A DNA stretch of 64,000 bases from Galeruca laticollis (GCA_963921935.1 OY998180.1:114458183-114522182), one strand, 5' to 3'. Positions 10,701-22,090 are shown, counted from the stretch's first letter. Notes: a model not told the origin generated them from the sequence alone. Numbers and translations are program-made.

Positions 10701-12397
10701 TATCATTTTTCACAAAAAGTATAATAATTCATTGAAATTTGGTAATTAGTAGGATTGAGAGAATATACATATATACAGGGCATTCAAATGAATAAAGCGA
10801 CGAATAAAAGATATACTTCGATATGTCTAATTAAATTTTTATTTCATTGTTACAGTGTGGTAATTTCAAATAATTCATTATATTATCAAAAATAATTAGA
10901 TTAATATGCTGCACGATATCCAATTAAAGTTCAAATGAGCCACATCAACTGAAATTTTGTTAAAACAGTAGCTTTTAAAGCCAATAGATGCATAACTTCA
11001 TCAATAAATTTACATGGAAATGCCACGAATAAAATTTTTGTTTTCCGTTAGGTAAAATGAATTATTTCTAAATTTTTGATTGTTGTTCACATCAAAATTG
11101 AGCGGAAGTAGTTAGATATGTTTGCTTTTGATCTAGAAGTCGCTTTTGGGACCCCACCAAGTGAAATTAAACTTTTAATTAGGATTTTCCACGAAACAGA
11201 AATTATTACGCCAACTGAATTTCGTTATGTTCAGTTAATTATAGCGGAAAATTTACTTGAATATGCAATTTAACTTGAATATTCACAATTTTATTAATAT
11301 AACAACCTCAATATTATTAATATAAACAAAATGATCAATAATCAAACTTTATTACCCATCATAACAATATAATGGCGTACACACACAATTCGCATCCACC
11401 AAAAAAATAGAAATAAGTTGCCACCAAAAGTTGAGCTCGTGTGGGAAACTAGCATATCAAAAAAGTCTTCATTCTGTTATTTTAGAAGATGGAAACTTAC
11501 ACCAAAAGTAGAAAGATTTGATGGCAGTACTAACCTCCTGCAGATGCAGTAAATTCATAACGAAATATAGAGCCATCTTGAACAAACGAGTTTGAATATT
11601 AATTCAGACCGATTACTCATATAAGCATTTTTCTTCTCTAACGCAGTCCGGTCGGAGTCCGGTCATTAATGCCTTTAAAATGTTTTGTAACACATGTGCT
11701 TTAGAATACCTACGGCTTCGAAACCGCCAAATTAAAGAAACAGTAGTCATAATTTACTGCGACATTGGCAACCAGTTGAATACATAAAATAATTTCTCTT
11801 AAAATATATACATATATGTATATGTGTACTCTTATAACATTATATTTCCAATATTTCGACAATGAATATTGTATCATCAGAAAGCTACAATACAATTAAA
11901 TACTTAAAAGTTTTTAAAATGAAAAAACCTAACCTTACTTACAATGTTAGCGATGCTGTACGTAATGATGGAAAATATCCAAAACTTCAAGCACATTCAT
12001 CAACCATAACAGCACAAAAATATGCTAATGAATACCACAAACATATAATTAAAATCATTTAAAAACTTGAAAATGTAAATGCCGACAAATTGAAGGACGG
12101 GCACGTGCGTCTTGGCAACGTCACATACTAATGAAAATGGAAGTTAAATGAACTGTCATATTAATAAGTTCGATCATGACTACCAACTGAAAAATTTGGA
12201 GAAACGTTTGTATTTCTACCACTCCAACAAATAAACATATTATTTCCTCATCATACAAGGTGAGCGAAAAAATTAACATTTTTCAATTATTTAAGTTGAA
12301 AAAGGAAAATTATTTCAATTATTTTAACATTAATATTATTATTATTATTATTATTATTATTCAAAAATTAACATTGATCACATCCATGTCGGTGATA
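10701..12397. other. AT-rich DNA without recognisable genes
   Basis: Several short frames occur (for example 11862-12062) but none shows a recognisable domain or codon pattern. A short (ATT)n run lies at about 12327-12360. I see no RNA gene or element ends. Confidence 0.6.
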
Positions 12398-12403
12398 AAG
12401 ATA

Positions 12404-12440
12404 TGTTTAGTTTTTAGGATATACTTTAATATAAATATAT

Positions 12441-12472
<32 letters not shown>

Positions 12473-12518
12473 TTTCTCTTTTTTAATATAAGTTTTCAAT
12501 GCTTCTAAATTGACCGAT
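12404..12518 (+). repeat. Inverted fragment of the Pao LTR 5' end
   Basis: Starts exactly at the LTR terminus (TGTTTAGTTTTTAGG) and runs through the TA repeat to TTGACCGAT, where it switches into the 3' LTR end. That 9-mer occurs in U3 and, inverted, at the LTR 3' terminus. This gives a microhomology junction typical of template switching. Confidence 0.8.
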
Positions 12519-12856
12519 TGGGAATTAATAGTCAAAGGATTACTTCTTACCTTTTTTCTCCTGACTTCTTCCAAAAGGTTGCAACCTTCCCCTTCTAATA
12601 AAATGGACTGTATCTTGTTGTTTTAGGGTTGGTATCATGAAACACTGACGATCGGCACTCGCGCACAATAGAGATATGTATTCTTTTCGAACCCGTATAT
12701 CGAAGTGTCAGATAGTAGTTAACTATTTTAGCCTGATTCGAAGACCAGTGTTTTATACAGTGTGTCCTCGAATAAGGCAAGACAATAACCATTTGACGTT
12801 ATTTAATTATGAACATCGGTCAATTTAGAAGCATTGAAAACTTATATTAAAAAAGA

Positions 12857-12903
<47 letters not shown>

Positions 12904-12928
12904 TAAAGTATATCCTAAAAACTAAACA
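12511..12928 (-). repeat. BEL/Pao 3' LTR
   Basis: Matches 18855-19277 and 25330-25742 over its full length apart from scattered differences and the TA-repeat length. Confidence 0.88.
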
Positions 12929-13020
12929 TACCCCCCACCAAAATGCATAGTATTTTAACTAAATTAAACAGAAAAAGATGGTTAAGGGCATAACTTTACC
13001 ATAGGTCTCTGAGGGAGACC

Positions 13021-14214
13021 CTAAGCGGTCTTAACATTGGCCACTCTGGCGATACCATCTGAACCAGGAAACACTTTTACAATTCTACCCAACTTTCAAT
13101 GTAAGGATGGAGAATTATCCTCTTTAATGATGACTAAATCGTCGGGTTTCAGTGGATTTTCTTTATTTAACCATTTATTTCTTTGCTGGAGAGTATTTAA
13201 GTATTCTGTGTTCCACCTTTTCCACACATCTTGTTGCAGCCTTTGCAAAAGTTGCCAACGATCCAGTTGATTCAATTTTAGATGTGTGAGATCGGGATCA
13301 GGCACCGCAGTGGGTGGTTCTAACATGAGAAAATGACCCGGAGTAAGTACCGAAAGATCATTTGGATCCGAACTTAGTGGATATAAAGGCCTAGAGTTCA
13401 GTATGGCTTCTATTTGAGTTAGGAGTGTGTAAAACTCCTCAAAAGTCAAAACTTGTGATCCTACGACACGGAAAATATGAGATTTTACAGACTTTATGCC
13501 AGCTTTACTCAGTCCATTAAAATGTGGACCGGAAGGAGGAGAAAATAAAAACTTAATTCCCTCTGACTCCGAAGCCAATTGCGTATATTCATTGAGCATT
13601 CGAGAAGCCCCAATAAAATTAGTACCATTGTCGCAAAAAATCTGTGAGCACCTACCACGCCGTGCTACAAAGCGACGTAATGCTGCTACGAATGCATCAG
13701 AAGAGAGACTGGAGACTAACTCTAGATGAAGTGCCTTTGTTGCAAAACATACAAAAAGGTAGATATATGCCTTTTGAGACTTGATACCGCGTCCCTTAAG
13801 AGGTGTAACCAAAAAAGGCCCACCATAATCCACCCCAACACAAGCAAAGGGTTTAATTTAGTTGATACGACGAGGAGGTAAATTTCCCATAAAAGGGGTA
13901 TATGACACTGGTTTTAGTCGGAAACATCGATGACATTGGTTCAAAACTCGACGAATTGCTCGTTTAGCGGAGAGAATCCAAAAATTTTGAGAAATGAGAA
14001 AGTGTACATGCTGAAGCACCGGATGACAGTGCTCCTTGTGAATACTTTCTACGATTAAATCAGTCAACCGGTGCTGACGAGGTAAAATAGCCGGATATTT
14101 TTGATCATATGCTAATCCTGAAAACTGTAAACGCCCCCCCACCCTCAGAATTCCACCCTTATCGATAAAAGGATTTAGTTTCCTGAAAGGTTTGGATAAA
14201 GCCGTACCGGCTAT
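13021..14214 (-). pseudogene. BEL/Pao pol: C-terminal part with integrase, broken by stops
   Basis: This continues the gag-pol frame without a frameshift but through three stops: TAG at the end of the long ORF (14215-14217), TAA 13858-13860 and a TGA close to 13096. Visible: an H2C2 zinc finger (HKEHCHPVLQHVHFLI... CHRCFRLK), the integrase core (VDYGGPFLV; IFCDNGTNFIGASRML; the Glu-side region with FNGLSKAGIKSVKSH, where the expected Glu looks changed), and the DUF5641-type tail (ARVANVKTA) ending at TAG 13021-13023. The integrase inserts the cDNA; this copy should be inactive. Confidence 0.85.
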
Positions 14215-17200
14215 CTAATTTTCAATCTCAGATGAGAAACATAAGTGTTGTACTCTTTTAACCAAGATCAAAAGAGCACTTTGAAGTTCGGAATCAGTAA
14301 AGGGGCCAAATATTTTATTGGTAGAGTATTTTATATTATGAATGAAACGAAAGGCATGACCAATAACACGCTTTATTTTATTTAGTGACGAGAATTTGTT
14401 TAGGAGATAGTCGAGTGTATCTAGTGACACAAAAGTAGTAAGAACTAATGGTTTTTCTTCGGGACAAGACACAACAGAAATTGAAGATTCTGGCCACTGC
14501 TTCCTTGGGTTGATCAACCATGGACGGCCAAAAAGCCACAAAGAATGATTGATAATTTGTCCCGGCAGTAGGCCTCGGGAGGCACACTCTGCTGGATTAC
14601 AAGTCGTCTGAACAAAATGCCAACGATCCGCAGCAACCCTTTCTTGTATGTGAGCCACACGGTGGCTTACAAAGGTTTTCCAACGCCATGCGGGTGATTC
14701 AATCCATGATAAGGTTACCATGGAATCAGACCATGCAAAAACTTCATCAATTTTGATTTTACCCTGGAAAGAACCAAGTATAAAGTCTAATAAATCGGCT
14801 AACAAAACTGCTTCACACAGTTCTAACCGCGGTATTGAAAGGACTTTAAGTGGAGCAACTCTAGTTTTGGCACTAATTAAGTAAATCTGAGAGGTGTTAT
14901 CTGTACCAGTAAACCTAAAATAGGTCACCGCAGAGTAGCCCTTTTCTGAACTATCAGAAAAGCCATGCAATTCGCACGAAATAAACTTCGTGGGTAAACA
15001 ACGAGGTATACTGATCTGTGAGAGTAGCGGAAGCTCAGACTTGTATTGCGCCCATTTATCAATTAGATCTTGGGGAGGAATTTCGTCCCAATCCAAGCCT
15101 AAACTACAGAGGTATTGGAGCATATACTTAGCAAAAAAGGAAAGTGGAGCTAGGAAACCAACTGGGTCGTACATCCTAGCCACTTCCGAGAGATTTATAC
15201 GTTTAGAACAAGACCTAGAGAGAGGCTGAACTTCATAAGAGAACGTATCTAAAGAATTATTCCACCTTAGACCTAAGACTTTAATTACAAAATCATGAGA
15301 GTCACAAGAGGAAAGAGAGTGTTGACAATCGTCAGGAGGTAAATTTTGCATTAAGTCGGGATGATTATATGCCCATTTTCTTAAGGCAAAACCCCCTTTT
15401 GCTAACATGGAAATTAATACAGACTGCAAAAGCTTCGCTTCTTCTATAGTAAAAGCACCGGTTATGACATCATCAATATAAATATCTGAGAAAAGTGAGG
15501 TTGCAGCTCGAGGAAAATATTTTCTTTCCTCGTGAGCTAATTGATTAGTAGTGCGAAGAGCAAGAAAAGGAGCCGATGATACACCATAAGTTACAGTGGT
15601 AAGCTTGAAATCTTGAACAGGATCTTGAGGAGAAAATCGCCAGAGAATCCTTTGATAATTCTGATCCTCTTTCGTTATTAAGATTTGCCTGTACATTTGT
15701 TTGATATCGGCGATAAAAACAAAGGGATGCAGTCTGAATCGTAGTAAAATTCCTACGATATCCTTTTGCAACTTTTGACCGACAAGAAGAGAATCATTTA
15801 GAGATATCCCCATAGGAGATTTAAAAGAAGCATCAAAAACAACCCTGAGTCTAGTTGTATTACTATTGGGATTTTTTACACAATTATGAGGAATATAGTA
15901 AACCCTTTCAAATGATGAGGGAGGTTCTACCCGGACCATATGGCCTGTAGACAAGTAGTCTTTCATAAAGTTATTATATTCAGAATACAGCTGAGAATCT
16001 TTTAGAAGACGCAGTTCCATGGCTTTTAATCTCTTAAGAGCAGGTGTTCTAGTATCCCCAAAAAATGGATCAGGACTTTTGAAGGGAAGAGAAACACCGA
16101 AACGACCAGTAGTTAACCTTATGTAAGACTCTTGGAAGATAGTTTCACATTTCTTATCTTCGTCCGATATTTGATAAGATGGAGGGATGCCCTCGAGTTC
16201 CCAAAATTTTTGTAGAGTTGAATCTAGAGAAGCGAGGCATGACGATAGAAAGGAATGAACGAGTATTTTGTGAGGAACATTCATTTTACCCATTAAAATC
16301 CATCTAAAACTCGTATTTACAGCAGTCGGTTTACCTTCTGCTCCTTGAATTTTATCAGGTTTTAATATTTTTGAGAATACGTTAACTTCGAGCAACATGT
16401 CTATAGAAGACGAGATGTTGAACGTTTTATCGGCCAGATCTAAATTAGCAGTGTGAGAGAATGAATCAGTAGAATAGGACTGAACTGGCATATTATTGCA
16501 AATTTTGGATAATATTTGAGCATCTATATTAAAGGATGGGACTGTCTTTCCAAGGGGTTTTAAGGTACAATGGATGGACTTGCGGGAAAAGGTTCCACTA
16601 TCCTCTACTCCACCAATTTGCATAGGAGCATCGAATCGAGGTAAACCTAATCTTTCAGCACATTTTTCAGTAATAAGAGACACTTGACTGCACCCATCAA
16701 TTAATACTTTAACCTTTTGAAAATGTCCACGAGAATCAAGCACCTCCACCTGAGCAGTAGGCAACAAATTACAAGAAGAGACTGAGGTATGTACGACAGT
16801 AGCAGAACTACCCAGTATTGAGTCATGGCAACTGGATTCTTTAGTGAAAATTGAGCGAAAGGTAGTGCCTACAACACCGCCAGTTTTAGCACCTAGCTCA
16901 TCAAAATGTAACAGGGTATGATGCCTTTTCTGACAGATTTTGCATCCACTACTGGAACTACAATTGTTGGTAGAATGTTTACTACCTAAGCAATTAGTAC
17001 ACCATTTATACTGTTTAGATAACTCAAATCTCTCTTTAGGCGTTTTAGAAGAGAAAGTAGAGCACTTATATATTGAGTGATCCGACTTACATAGAGCGCA
17101 TTTAGTTTGTTCTGTATTAGTAAGAAAGGCAGAATTTTGCGGTTTTGCAGTTTCTATGAATGCAGATTTGTTACTTGAAGAAATACTTTTCTTTGGGGCG

Positions 17201-18084
17201 TGTACCAATACCACCGAGTCATATGCATCACACTGTTTCTCAAGAAACTTATACAAATCATGGTATTTTGGAATATCTGAGGATGGACAGGGATTTTCTT
17301 GTTCGAAACGATGAAGCGTTTCAGAGTCAATTTTTTTGCTTAACATGTGGAAAAGTATAAAATCCCAATCGTTCACCGGCAATCCCAAATTTTTAAGAGC
17401 TTCTAAATTATCGAAAAATAGTGCCAACACTTGCCTCAGCGCTTTTGGAGATTCTAAATTTATTTTCTGAGTATTATAAATTTGTTCCCAGTAGAACGTA
17501 GCTAATGCATGAATATTTTGGAAGTGTTTTACTAATTTTTTGTATGCTACCTCATAATTGTCTTCCGTAAGATTGATATTTTTAACGAGAATGAGAGCTT
17601 CACCAGAGAGTGATGAAATTAAATATATAAATTTTTCGACGCTAGACAGAGATGTATTGTTATGAATAAGAGATTTATATAAATCAAAGAAGGTAGGCCA
17701 CAATTTCATGTCTCCAGAAAATACTGGAATATTGAGTTTAGATAACTTGACTGTGGAAGTTTGGTTCTTGTTATCAGGAGTAGAAGCAGTATCAAATAAT
17801 TCAGAATGAATCGTTAATATATTATAATATTGGTCATCCACTTGTTGACGAAGAAGTGTTTCCGTACCTACGTCGTCGTCTTCACTTGCAGACAACATTG
17901 TAATAATAGCAGTGTGTTGAATATTGAATTCACTGTAAAAAGACTTTAATTCTGATGATCGAGCTTTGAAATGACTATGGACACCTTTGTCAATTTTAGC
18001 TTGTTCTGCCAGATTATGAAGAATTGAAATTCTATCCACCGCAGATTCCCTCAGTGTTTTTGCTTGACGCAACCTAGCAGCCAT
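14215..18084 (-). CDS. BEL/Pao gag-pol polyprotein: gag, protease, RT, RNase H
   Basis: A 1289-codon frame from ATG 18084 (MAARLRQAKT). Gag (DUF1759 type) covers about residues 70-300. Cys-rich knuckles lie at 329-393 (CALCKSDHSIYKC, CTNCLGSKHSTNNC, CKICQKRHH). The aspartic protease is near 455-485 with VLIDGCSQVSLI. The RT is at about 690-900 with RVVFDASF, FIADIKQMYRQ and the YIDD box (869-872). RNase H follows with HGFSDSSEKGYSAV, RLELCEAV and WSDSMVTLSWI. It ends at TAG 14215-14217, where pol would normally read on. The first 323 codons are duplicated at 23596-24559. A leader of about 770 nt separates the ATG from the 5' LTR. RT and RNase H appear intact, so the insertion is fairly young. 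Confidence 0.93.
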   Translation of the reverse strand: MAARLRQAKTLRESAVDRISILHNLAEQAKIDKGVHSHFKARSSELKSFYSEFNIQHTAIITMLSASEDDDVGTETLLRQQVDDQYYNILTIHSELFDTASTPDNKNQTSTVKLSKLNIPVFSGDMKLWPTFFDLYKSLIHNNTSLSSVEKFIYLISSLSGEALILVKNINLTEDNYEVAYKKLVKHFQNIHALATFYWEQIYNTQKINLESPKALRQVLALFFDNLEALKNLGLPVNDWDFILFHMLSKKIDSETLHRFEQENPCPSSDIPKYHDLYKFLEKQCDAYDSVVLVHAPKKSISSSNKSAFIETAKPQNSAFLTNTEQTKCALCKSDHSIYKCSTFSSKTPKERFELSKQYKWCTNCLGSKHSTNNCSSSSGCKICQKRHHTLLHFDELGAKTGGVVGTTFRSIFTKESSCHDSILGSSATVVHTSVSSCNLLPTAQVEVLDSRGHFQKVKVLIDGCSQVSLITEKCAERLGLPRFDAPMQIGGVEDSGTFSRKSIHCTLKPLGKTVPSFNIDAQILSKICNNMPVQSYSTDSFSHTANLDLADKTFNISSSIDMLLEVNVFSKILKPDKIQGAEGKPTAVNTSFRWILMGKMNVPHKILVHSFLSSCLASLDSTLQKFWELEGIPPSYQISDEDKKCETIFQESYIRLTTGRFGVSLPFKSPDPFFGDTRTPALKRLKAMELRLLKDSQLYSEYNNFMKDYLSTGHMVRVEPPSSFERVYYIPHNCVKNPNSNTTRLRVVFDASFKSPMGISLNDSLLVGQKLQKDIVGILLRFRLHPFVFIADIKQMYRQILITKEDQNYQRILWRFSPQDPVQDFKLTTVTYGVSSAPFLALRTTNQLAHEERKYFPRAATSLFSDIYIDDVITGAFTIEEAKLLQSVLISMLAKGGFALRKWAYNHPDLMQNLPPDDCQHSLSSCDSHDFVIKVLGLRWNNSLDTFSYEVQPLSRSCSKRINLSEVARMYDPVGFLAPLSFFAKYMLQYLCSLGLDWDEIPPQDLIDKWAQYKSELPLLSQISIPRCLPTKFISCELHGFSDSSEKGYSAVTYFRFTGTDNTSQIYLISAKTRVAPLKVLSIPRLELCEAVLLADLLDFILGSFQGKIKIDEVFAWSDSMVTLSWIESPAWRWKTFVSHRVAHIQERVAADRWHFVQTTCNPAECASRGLLPGQIINHSLWLFGRPWLINPRKQWPESSISVVSCPEEKPLVLTTFVSLDTLDYLLNKFSSLNKIKRVIGHAFRFIHNIKYSTNKIFGPFTDSELQSALLILVKRVQHLCFSSEIEN

Positions 18085-18854
18085 TTTTTTATTTATTTGT
18101 GAAGGAGAATGAATGCAAAGCTAAGTGAACAATTAAACAAAAGAAGAAAAATTGCTCTATTTCTGATAAAAAATCCCAAAGTAACCTTTTCAGAAATGTT
18201 TATTCTTACTGATAACGATATATGTATTGGAAGAGTTCAAATTAAATCACAAAAATAATTCTTGAATAGAAATTCAACTAAAATTTTGGTGAAATAATCT
18301 TTTTTGTATTCAATCAACTATTTATTACATCGAGAGTTAAACGTCAGTTAATAAAACTAGAACGTTAAAGGAGGAGTTGAATTATCAAGAGATGTTTTAA
18401 TAAATAAAACAAATAATATTGGCATGAAATATCCACTATAAACGAGAAATATGTTAGTCACATTAAAGAGCGCAACGTTATTTCAATACGTATACTAATA
18501 CACAATTAACAATATCTCTTTTTATTTTTAAATATTATTAAATTAAATAAGTGTGAGACAAACTGTATACAGTGTTACCGTTGTTCAGAATAAATAAAGA
18601 TTGCCTTTAAGTTCCAAACTAATCGATAAATTTACTGTAATTAGCAAAAAGTTAATTGTTTCAGAGCAAAAAATTAAGAGTGCCAATGCCAATTGACCTT
18701 CAGTATTAATAAATTTACGTGTTTAAATTACGAAAATTATTATTTATTTTAAAATGGTAGAAATATTAATATTTTAACTTATGAAATTTGAAATGAGAAA
18801 AGCATTAAATCCGCCGAAGTGGCCAAAAAAGATGTTGAATTTGGGTAGAAAAGT

Positions 18855-19200
18855 TGACCGATTGGGAATTAATAGTCAAAGGATTACTTCTTACCTTTTT
18901 TCTCCTGACTTCTTCCAAAAGGTTGCAACCTTCCCCTTCTAATAAAATGGACTGTATCTTGTTGTTTTAGGGTTGGTATCGGGAAATACTGACGATCGGC
19001 ACTCGCGCACAATAGAGATATGTATTCTCTTCGAACCCGTATATCGAAGTGTCAGATAGTAGTTAACTATTTTAGCCTGATTCGAAGATCAGTGTTGTAT
19101 ACAGTGTGTCCTCGAATAAGGCAAGATAATAACCATTTGACGTTATTTAATTATGAACATCGGTCAATTTAGAAGCATTGAAAACTTATATTAAAAAAGA

Positions 19201-19251
<51 letters not shown>

Positions 19252-19277
19252 ATAAAGTATATCCTAAAAACTAAACA
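18855..19277 (-). repeat. BEL/Pao 5' LTR
   Basis: Pairs with the 3' LTR at 12511-12928. On the element's strand it begins TGTTTAG at 19277 and ends ATCGGTCA at 18855. Confidence 0.88.
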
Positions 19278-19335
19278 AAGACAAATATCAGATTATGATG
19301 CTGATGACTAACAACCTCACTAATCCAAAATGAGC

Positions 19336-19360
19336 GAATCTGTTATTTAATAACAGATTC
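19336..19360. repeat. Perfect 25-nt palindrome
   Basis: GAATCTGTTATT and its reverse complement around a single central T. Copied at 25801-25825 in the second unit. It lies just outside the Pao 5' LTR, at the start of the AACGTT-rich block. Confidence 0.8.
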
Positions 19361-19419
19361 TAAACAGAATCAAATGAACTCGATAAACACACACACGTGT
19401 AATATACGTTTATATGTTT

Positions 19420-20290
19420 TATTCAACGTTGTTGACTACCTCTATTCACTACCATTATGAAACGTGACCTCATCGTGCTTTCTCAACGTATATTAAATCA
19501 GAAGTAAGAATCAATACATAAACGTTGAATATATCACTACTCAATAACTCGAGGCTTTGAACGACTTATATTCTACGTTTAAATAACTCTTCTTTTCTGC
19601 GTTCATTAAACTTCACTAAAATTGTTATTTTGATTCGTTGAATGAAGAACTTAATAGCAACTAAATCATTTACTTCACATTGAGACAACGTTCCTTATTA
19701 CTTATTATTCAACGTTGTTGACTGCCATCCACTACTATCATGAAACGTATTCTCATCGTGCTTTCTCAAAGTATATTCAATTAGGAGAGAAAAACATCAC
19801 ATAAACGTTGAATATAACGCTACTCAGTAACTCGAAGCTTTGTGCAACCAATATTCTACGTTTCTATATCCCTTTTTATCTACGTTTTTTAAACTTTATG
19901 AAAATTACGTTATTAATCCGTTGAATAGAGAACTAGATAACAACTACATTATTCATGTAACCTTGAGACAACGTTTCTGACTGCATTTTATTCAAAGTTG
20001 TGGACTATCTCTCTTCACTACCATTCTGAAACGTGTCCTCATCATAATTTCTCAATTAATAGGTATTCAATCACAAGTTACATAAACGTTGAATATACCT
20101 TCACAATAACTCGAAACTTTGAGCAACCTATTCTACGTTTGAATAACTCATTTTTTCTAAGGTCATTAAATTTTATGAGAATTACGTTTTTGGTCCGTTG
20201 AATAAAGAAGTTAATAACAACTACATCATTCACGTTATCTTATGACCACGTCTTATATCGCTTATGATTCAACGTTAATTCAACTGATAG
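19420..20290. repeat. Tandem repeat of about 285 bp, rich in AACGTT
   Basis: Three diverged monomers plus a partial fourth begin with TTCAACGTTGTTGACT-like text near 19421, 19709, 19993 and 20269. Each holds the ordered landmarks AAACGT...CTCATC, ACATAAACGTTGAATAT, TAACTCGAAGCTTTG and TTCTACGTTT. Two AACGTT palindromes recur per monomer. Not a known satellite to me. Noncoding. Confidence 0.75.
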
Positions 20291-20781
20291 AAGTGTATTG
20301 GAGAGGTAGGTACGTTGAAAATCGATTGCTTTAGCAACTTGACTTCTGCAGTGATAGGTAGTTATCATCGGACTTTTTCAACTTTAATTCAATTGAATAC
20401 ATACGAGTACATCGTGCCGAATAAATTGAATGCGAAATTTTTCATAATATGAGATTCGTGTTCTACGTTTTAGCACACAATGGAAACAATCCACTGAAAA
20501 TGTGAAAAAGCCTTATCAACATTATATTCGGTAAGGTTGTGATGGGTTATATATCTTCAACATTATATTCATCCAGATCAAAGCAACGTGCAGACCACCC
20601 CCCTTCAACGTTTTCTCATAGTGGTGTACCAACGTTGATTCAATTATAAAAATATTAGTTTCTTTATACGTTGATACATAATTTTAAAAATTCATGTTTC
20701 AATTGGTTTTTTACTCGATAAATGGAAGTAATAGGTATGCCATGTAATTATTAATCAACCTTGGTAAATCCAACTTCTTCG

Positions 20782-21123
20782 TCACATGTAAAGATAATTT
20801 ACTTCCATGAAAATTGAATATGTTGAATACATATGGAACGTTTTCGCAAGTGTATTTCGTTGCATCGAACATAATGATTTTAAAAAATCTACAATAATTA
20901 ATATTTTATATTTATTCTTCATTTTATTGTCCTCATTGGTTGAGTATTTATCGTTAAACATATGGGGCCTATGATTATAACTATACAGCGTACCTGTATC
21001 AATCATTAATGGAGTGACTTTATAGATATTCTTAATATATTCATAATTTACCACTCCTTGGCAACATGCACGGTCAGTATAGTGGGAGAATCTCGTTGAA
21101 CAATCACTCGCTATAGTCGCCAT
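20782..21123 (-). CDS. Unrecognised 113-codon ORF
   Basis: ATG at 21123 in a good initiation context (CAAAATGGCG). The protein starts MATIASDCSTRFSHYTDRAC and has no domain I recognise. It is Tyr/Asn/Lys-rich, with composition close to AT-rich noncoding DNA. Identical in the second unit (27247-27588), which reflects recency rather than selection. It may be chance; it deserves a check only because the start context is good and it sits next to a possible spliced transcript on the other strand. Confidence 0.2.
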   Translation of the reverse strand: MATIASDCSTRFSHYTDRACCQGVVNYEYIKNIYKVTPLMIDTGTLYSYNHRPHMFNDKYSTNEDNKMKNKYKILIIVDFLKSLCSMQRNTLAKTFHMYSTYSIFMEVNYLYM

Positions 21124-21677
21124 TTTGCATTTGTCGAAGCTTGTGTGTGCACGTGCTTGTTCGAGTGATTATAATTTGGTAAGTACCTTGTAAAGATTTT
21201 CTATATAAATGAATTCGGTATTGCACAAACTGAAAATATTTCCTTGTTGAAACTCTTAATCATTCTCAATTTACTGGTAGGTAAGTGTTAATCTGTAGTA
21301 TTTAGTACAGTTGACATCAATAACCTTAAAGGGGTTGTAAGGTATAAACGCTTTTTACAGTGTACACAGTCCGTCATCGGTAGGTAGGTACTCTCACACA
21401 ATACTATGTTTCACAGTCATAATTTCCAGTCGTATAATGCCTATCCAATTTTAATAGGTTGATATAATCAATCACGTTGAAAATGGGTAGATGACAAACG
21501 TTGAAAACTGCTACAAATATAGTAGAAAATATGATTAAGTGAAATAGAGGCTGATTTATGAAGATCGAGCATTAGAAGTTTTCCAACTAAGTAGTTTGAA
21601 TAAAAACTTTTTTCATTCATTTTATACATAGAAAATTAAACTTGTTTTTTATATTCTGTATCAATTAATTTTTGCAG

Positions 21678-21802
21678 TTGCTGTAAAAAAAGAATTTGGA
21701 GCTGCAACGGACATACAGATAGCCGATGCCACTAAAGATTTGCAAAAGTTTGCAAAAAAGAGGACGAATGATGCCAACAAATCTAAAAGAAGAAATCCTT
21801 GA
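21678..21802 (+). CDS. Possible orphan terminal exon, lysine-rich C-terminus
   Basis: A polypyrimidine tract and TTTTTGCAG acceptor precede a frame reading AVKKEFGAATDIQIADATKD, then a basic tail with KKRTNDANKSKRRNP and TGA at 21800-21802. The basic cluster resembles a nuclear localisation signal. A donor-like TTTG|GTAAGTACC lies at 21179/21180, but the phase does not give an open upstream exon. Not recognised as any family. It could be a fragment of a captured or decayed gene. Confidence 0.3.
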
Positions 21803-22090
21803 ATGGAACATTCATATTTATTCAATTTTCAACAAATGATTTTTAAGTTTAAAGGAATATTAGTTTAGTTTATTTTTAAATTTTTTTATTATTTTTATAT
21901 TTTGAATGGAACATTCATATTTATTCAATTTTCAACAAATGATTTTTAAGTTTAAAGGAATATTAGTTTAGTTTATTTTTATTATTTTTAAGTTTTGAAT
22001 GGAACATTCATATTCATTCAATTTTCAACAAATTATTTTTTAAGTTTATAGGAATATTAGTTTAGTTTATTTATGTGAATGTTTCATATT
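21801..22090. repeat. Three tandem AT-rich repeats of about 95-103 bp
   Basis: Units begin GAATGGAACATTCATAT at 21801, 21904 and 21997 and share a core ending AGTTTAGTTTATTTTT. They directly follow the stop of the possible exon. Duplicated at 28266-28555. Confidence 0.85.

Larger units (their letters stand above)
12404..19277 (-). mobile_element. BEL/Pao LTR retrotransposon with a palindromic 3' end
   Basis: Both LTRs are present: 3' LTR 12511-12928 and 5' LTR 18855-19277, each TG...CA with an internal (TA)n. Gag-pol lies between them on the minus strand. A purine-rich tract (TGGTGGGGGGTA) directly precedes the 3' LTR, as expected for a PPT. Beyond the 3' LTR lies an inverted piece of the LTR start (12404-12518), so both outer ends of the element begin with the LTR 5' terminus TGTTTAG. 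Flanks AAGATA (12398-12403) and AAGACA (19278-19283) differ by one base and may be the target duplication. Confidence 0.88.

Noticed and set aside
12404..12930. A 530-bp MITE with 110-bp terminal inverted repeats
   Set aside because: The right part is the Pao LTR and the left part an inverted piece of the same LTR, so the inverted repeat arose from the retroelement.
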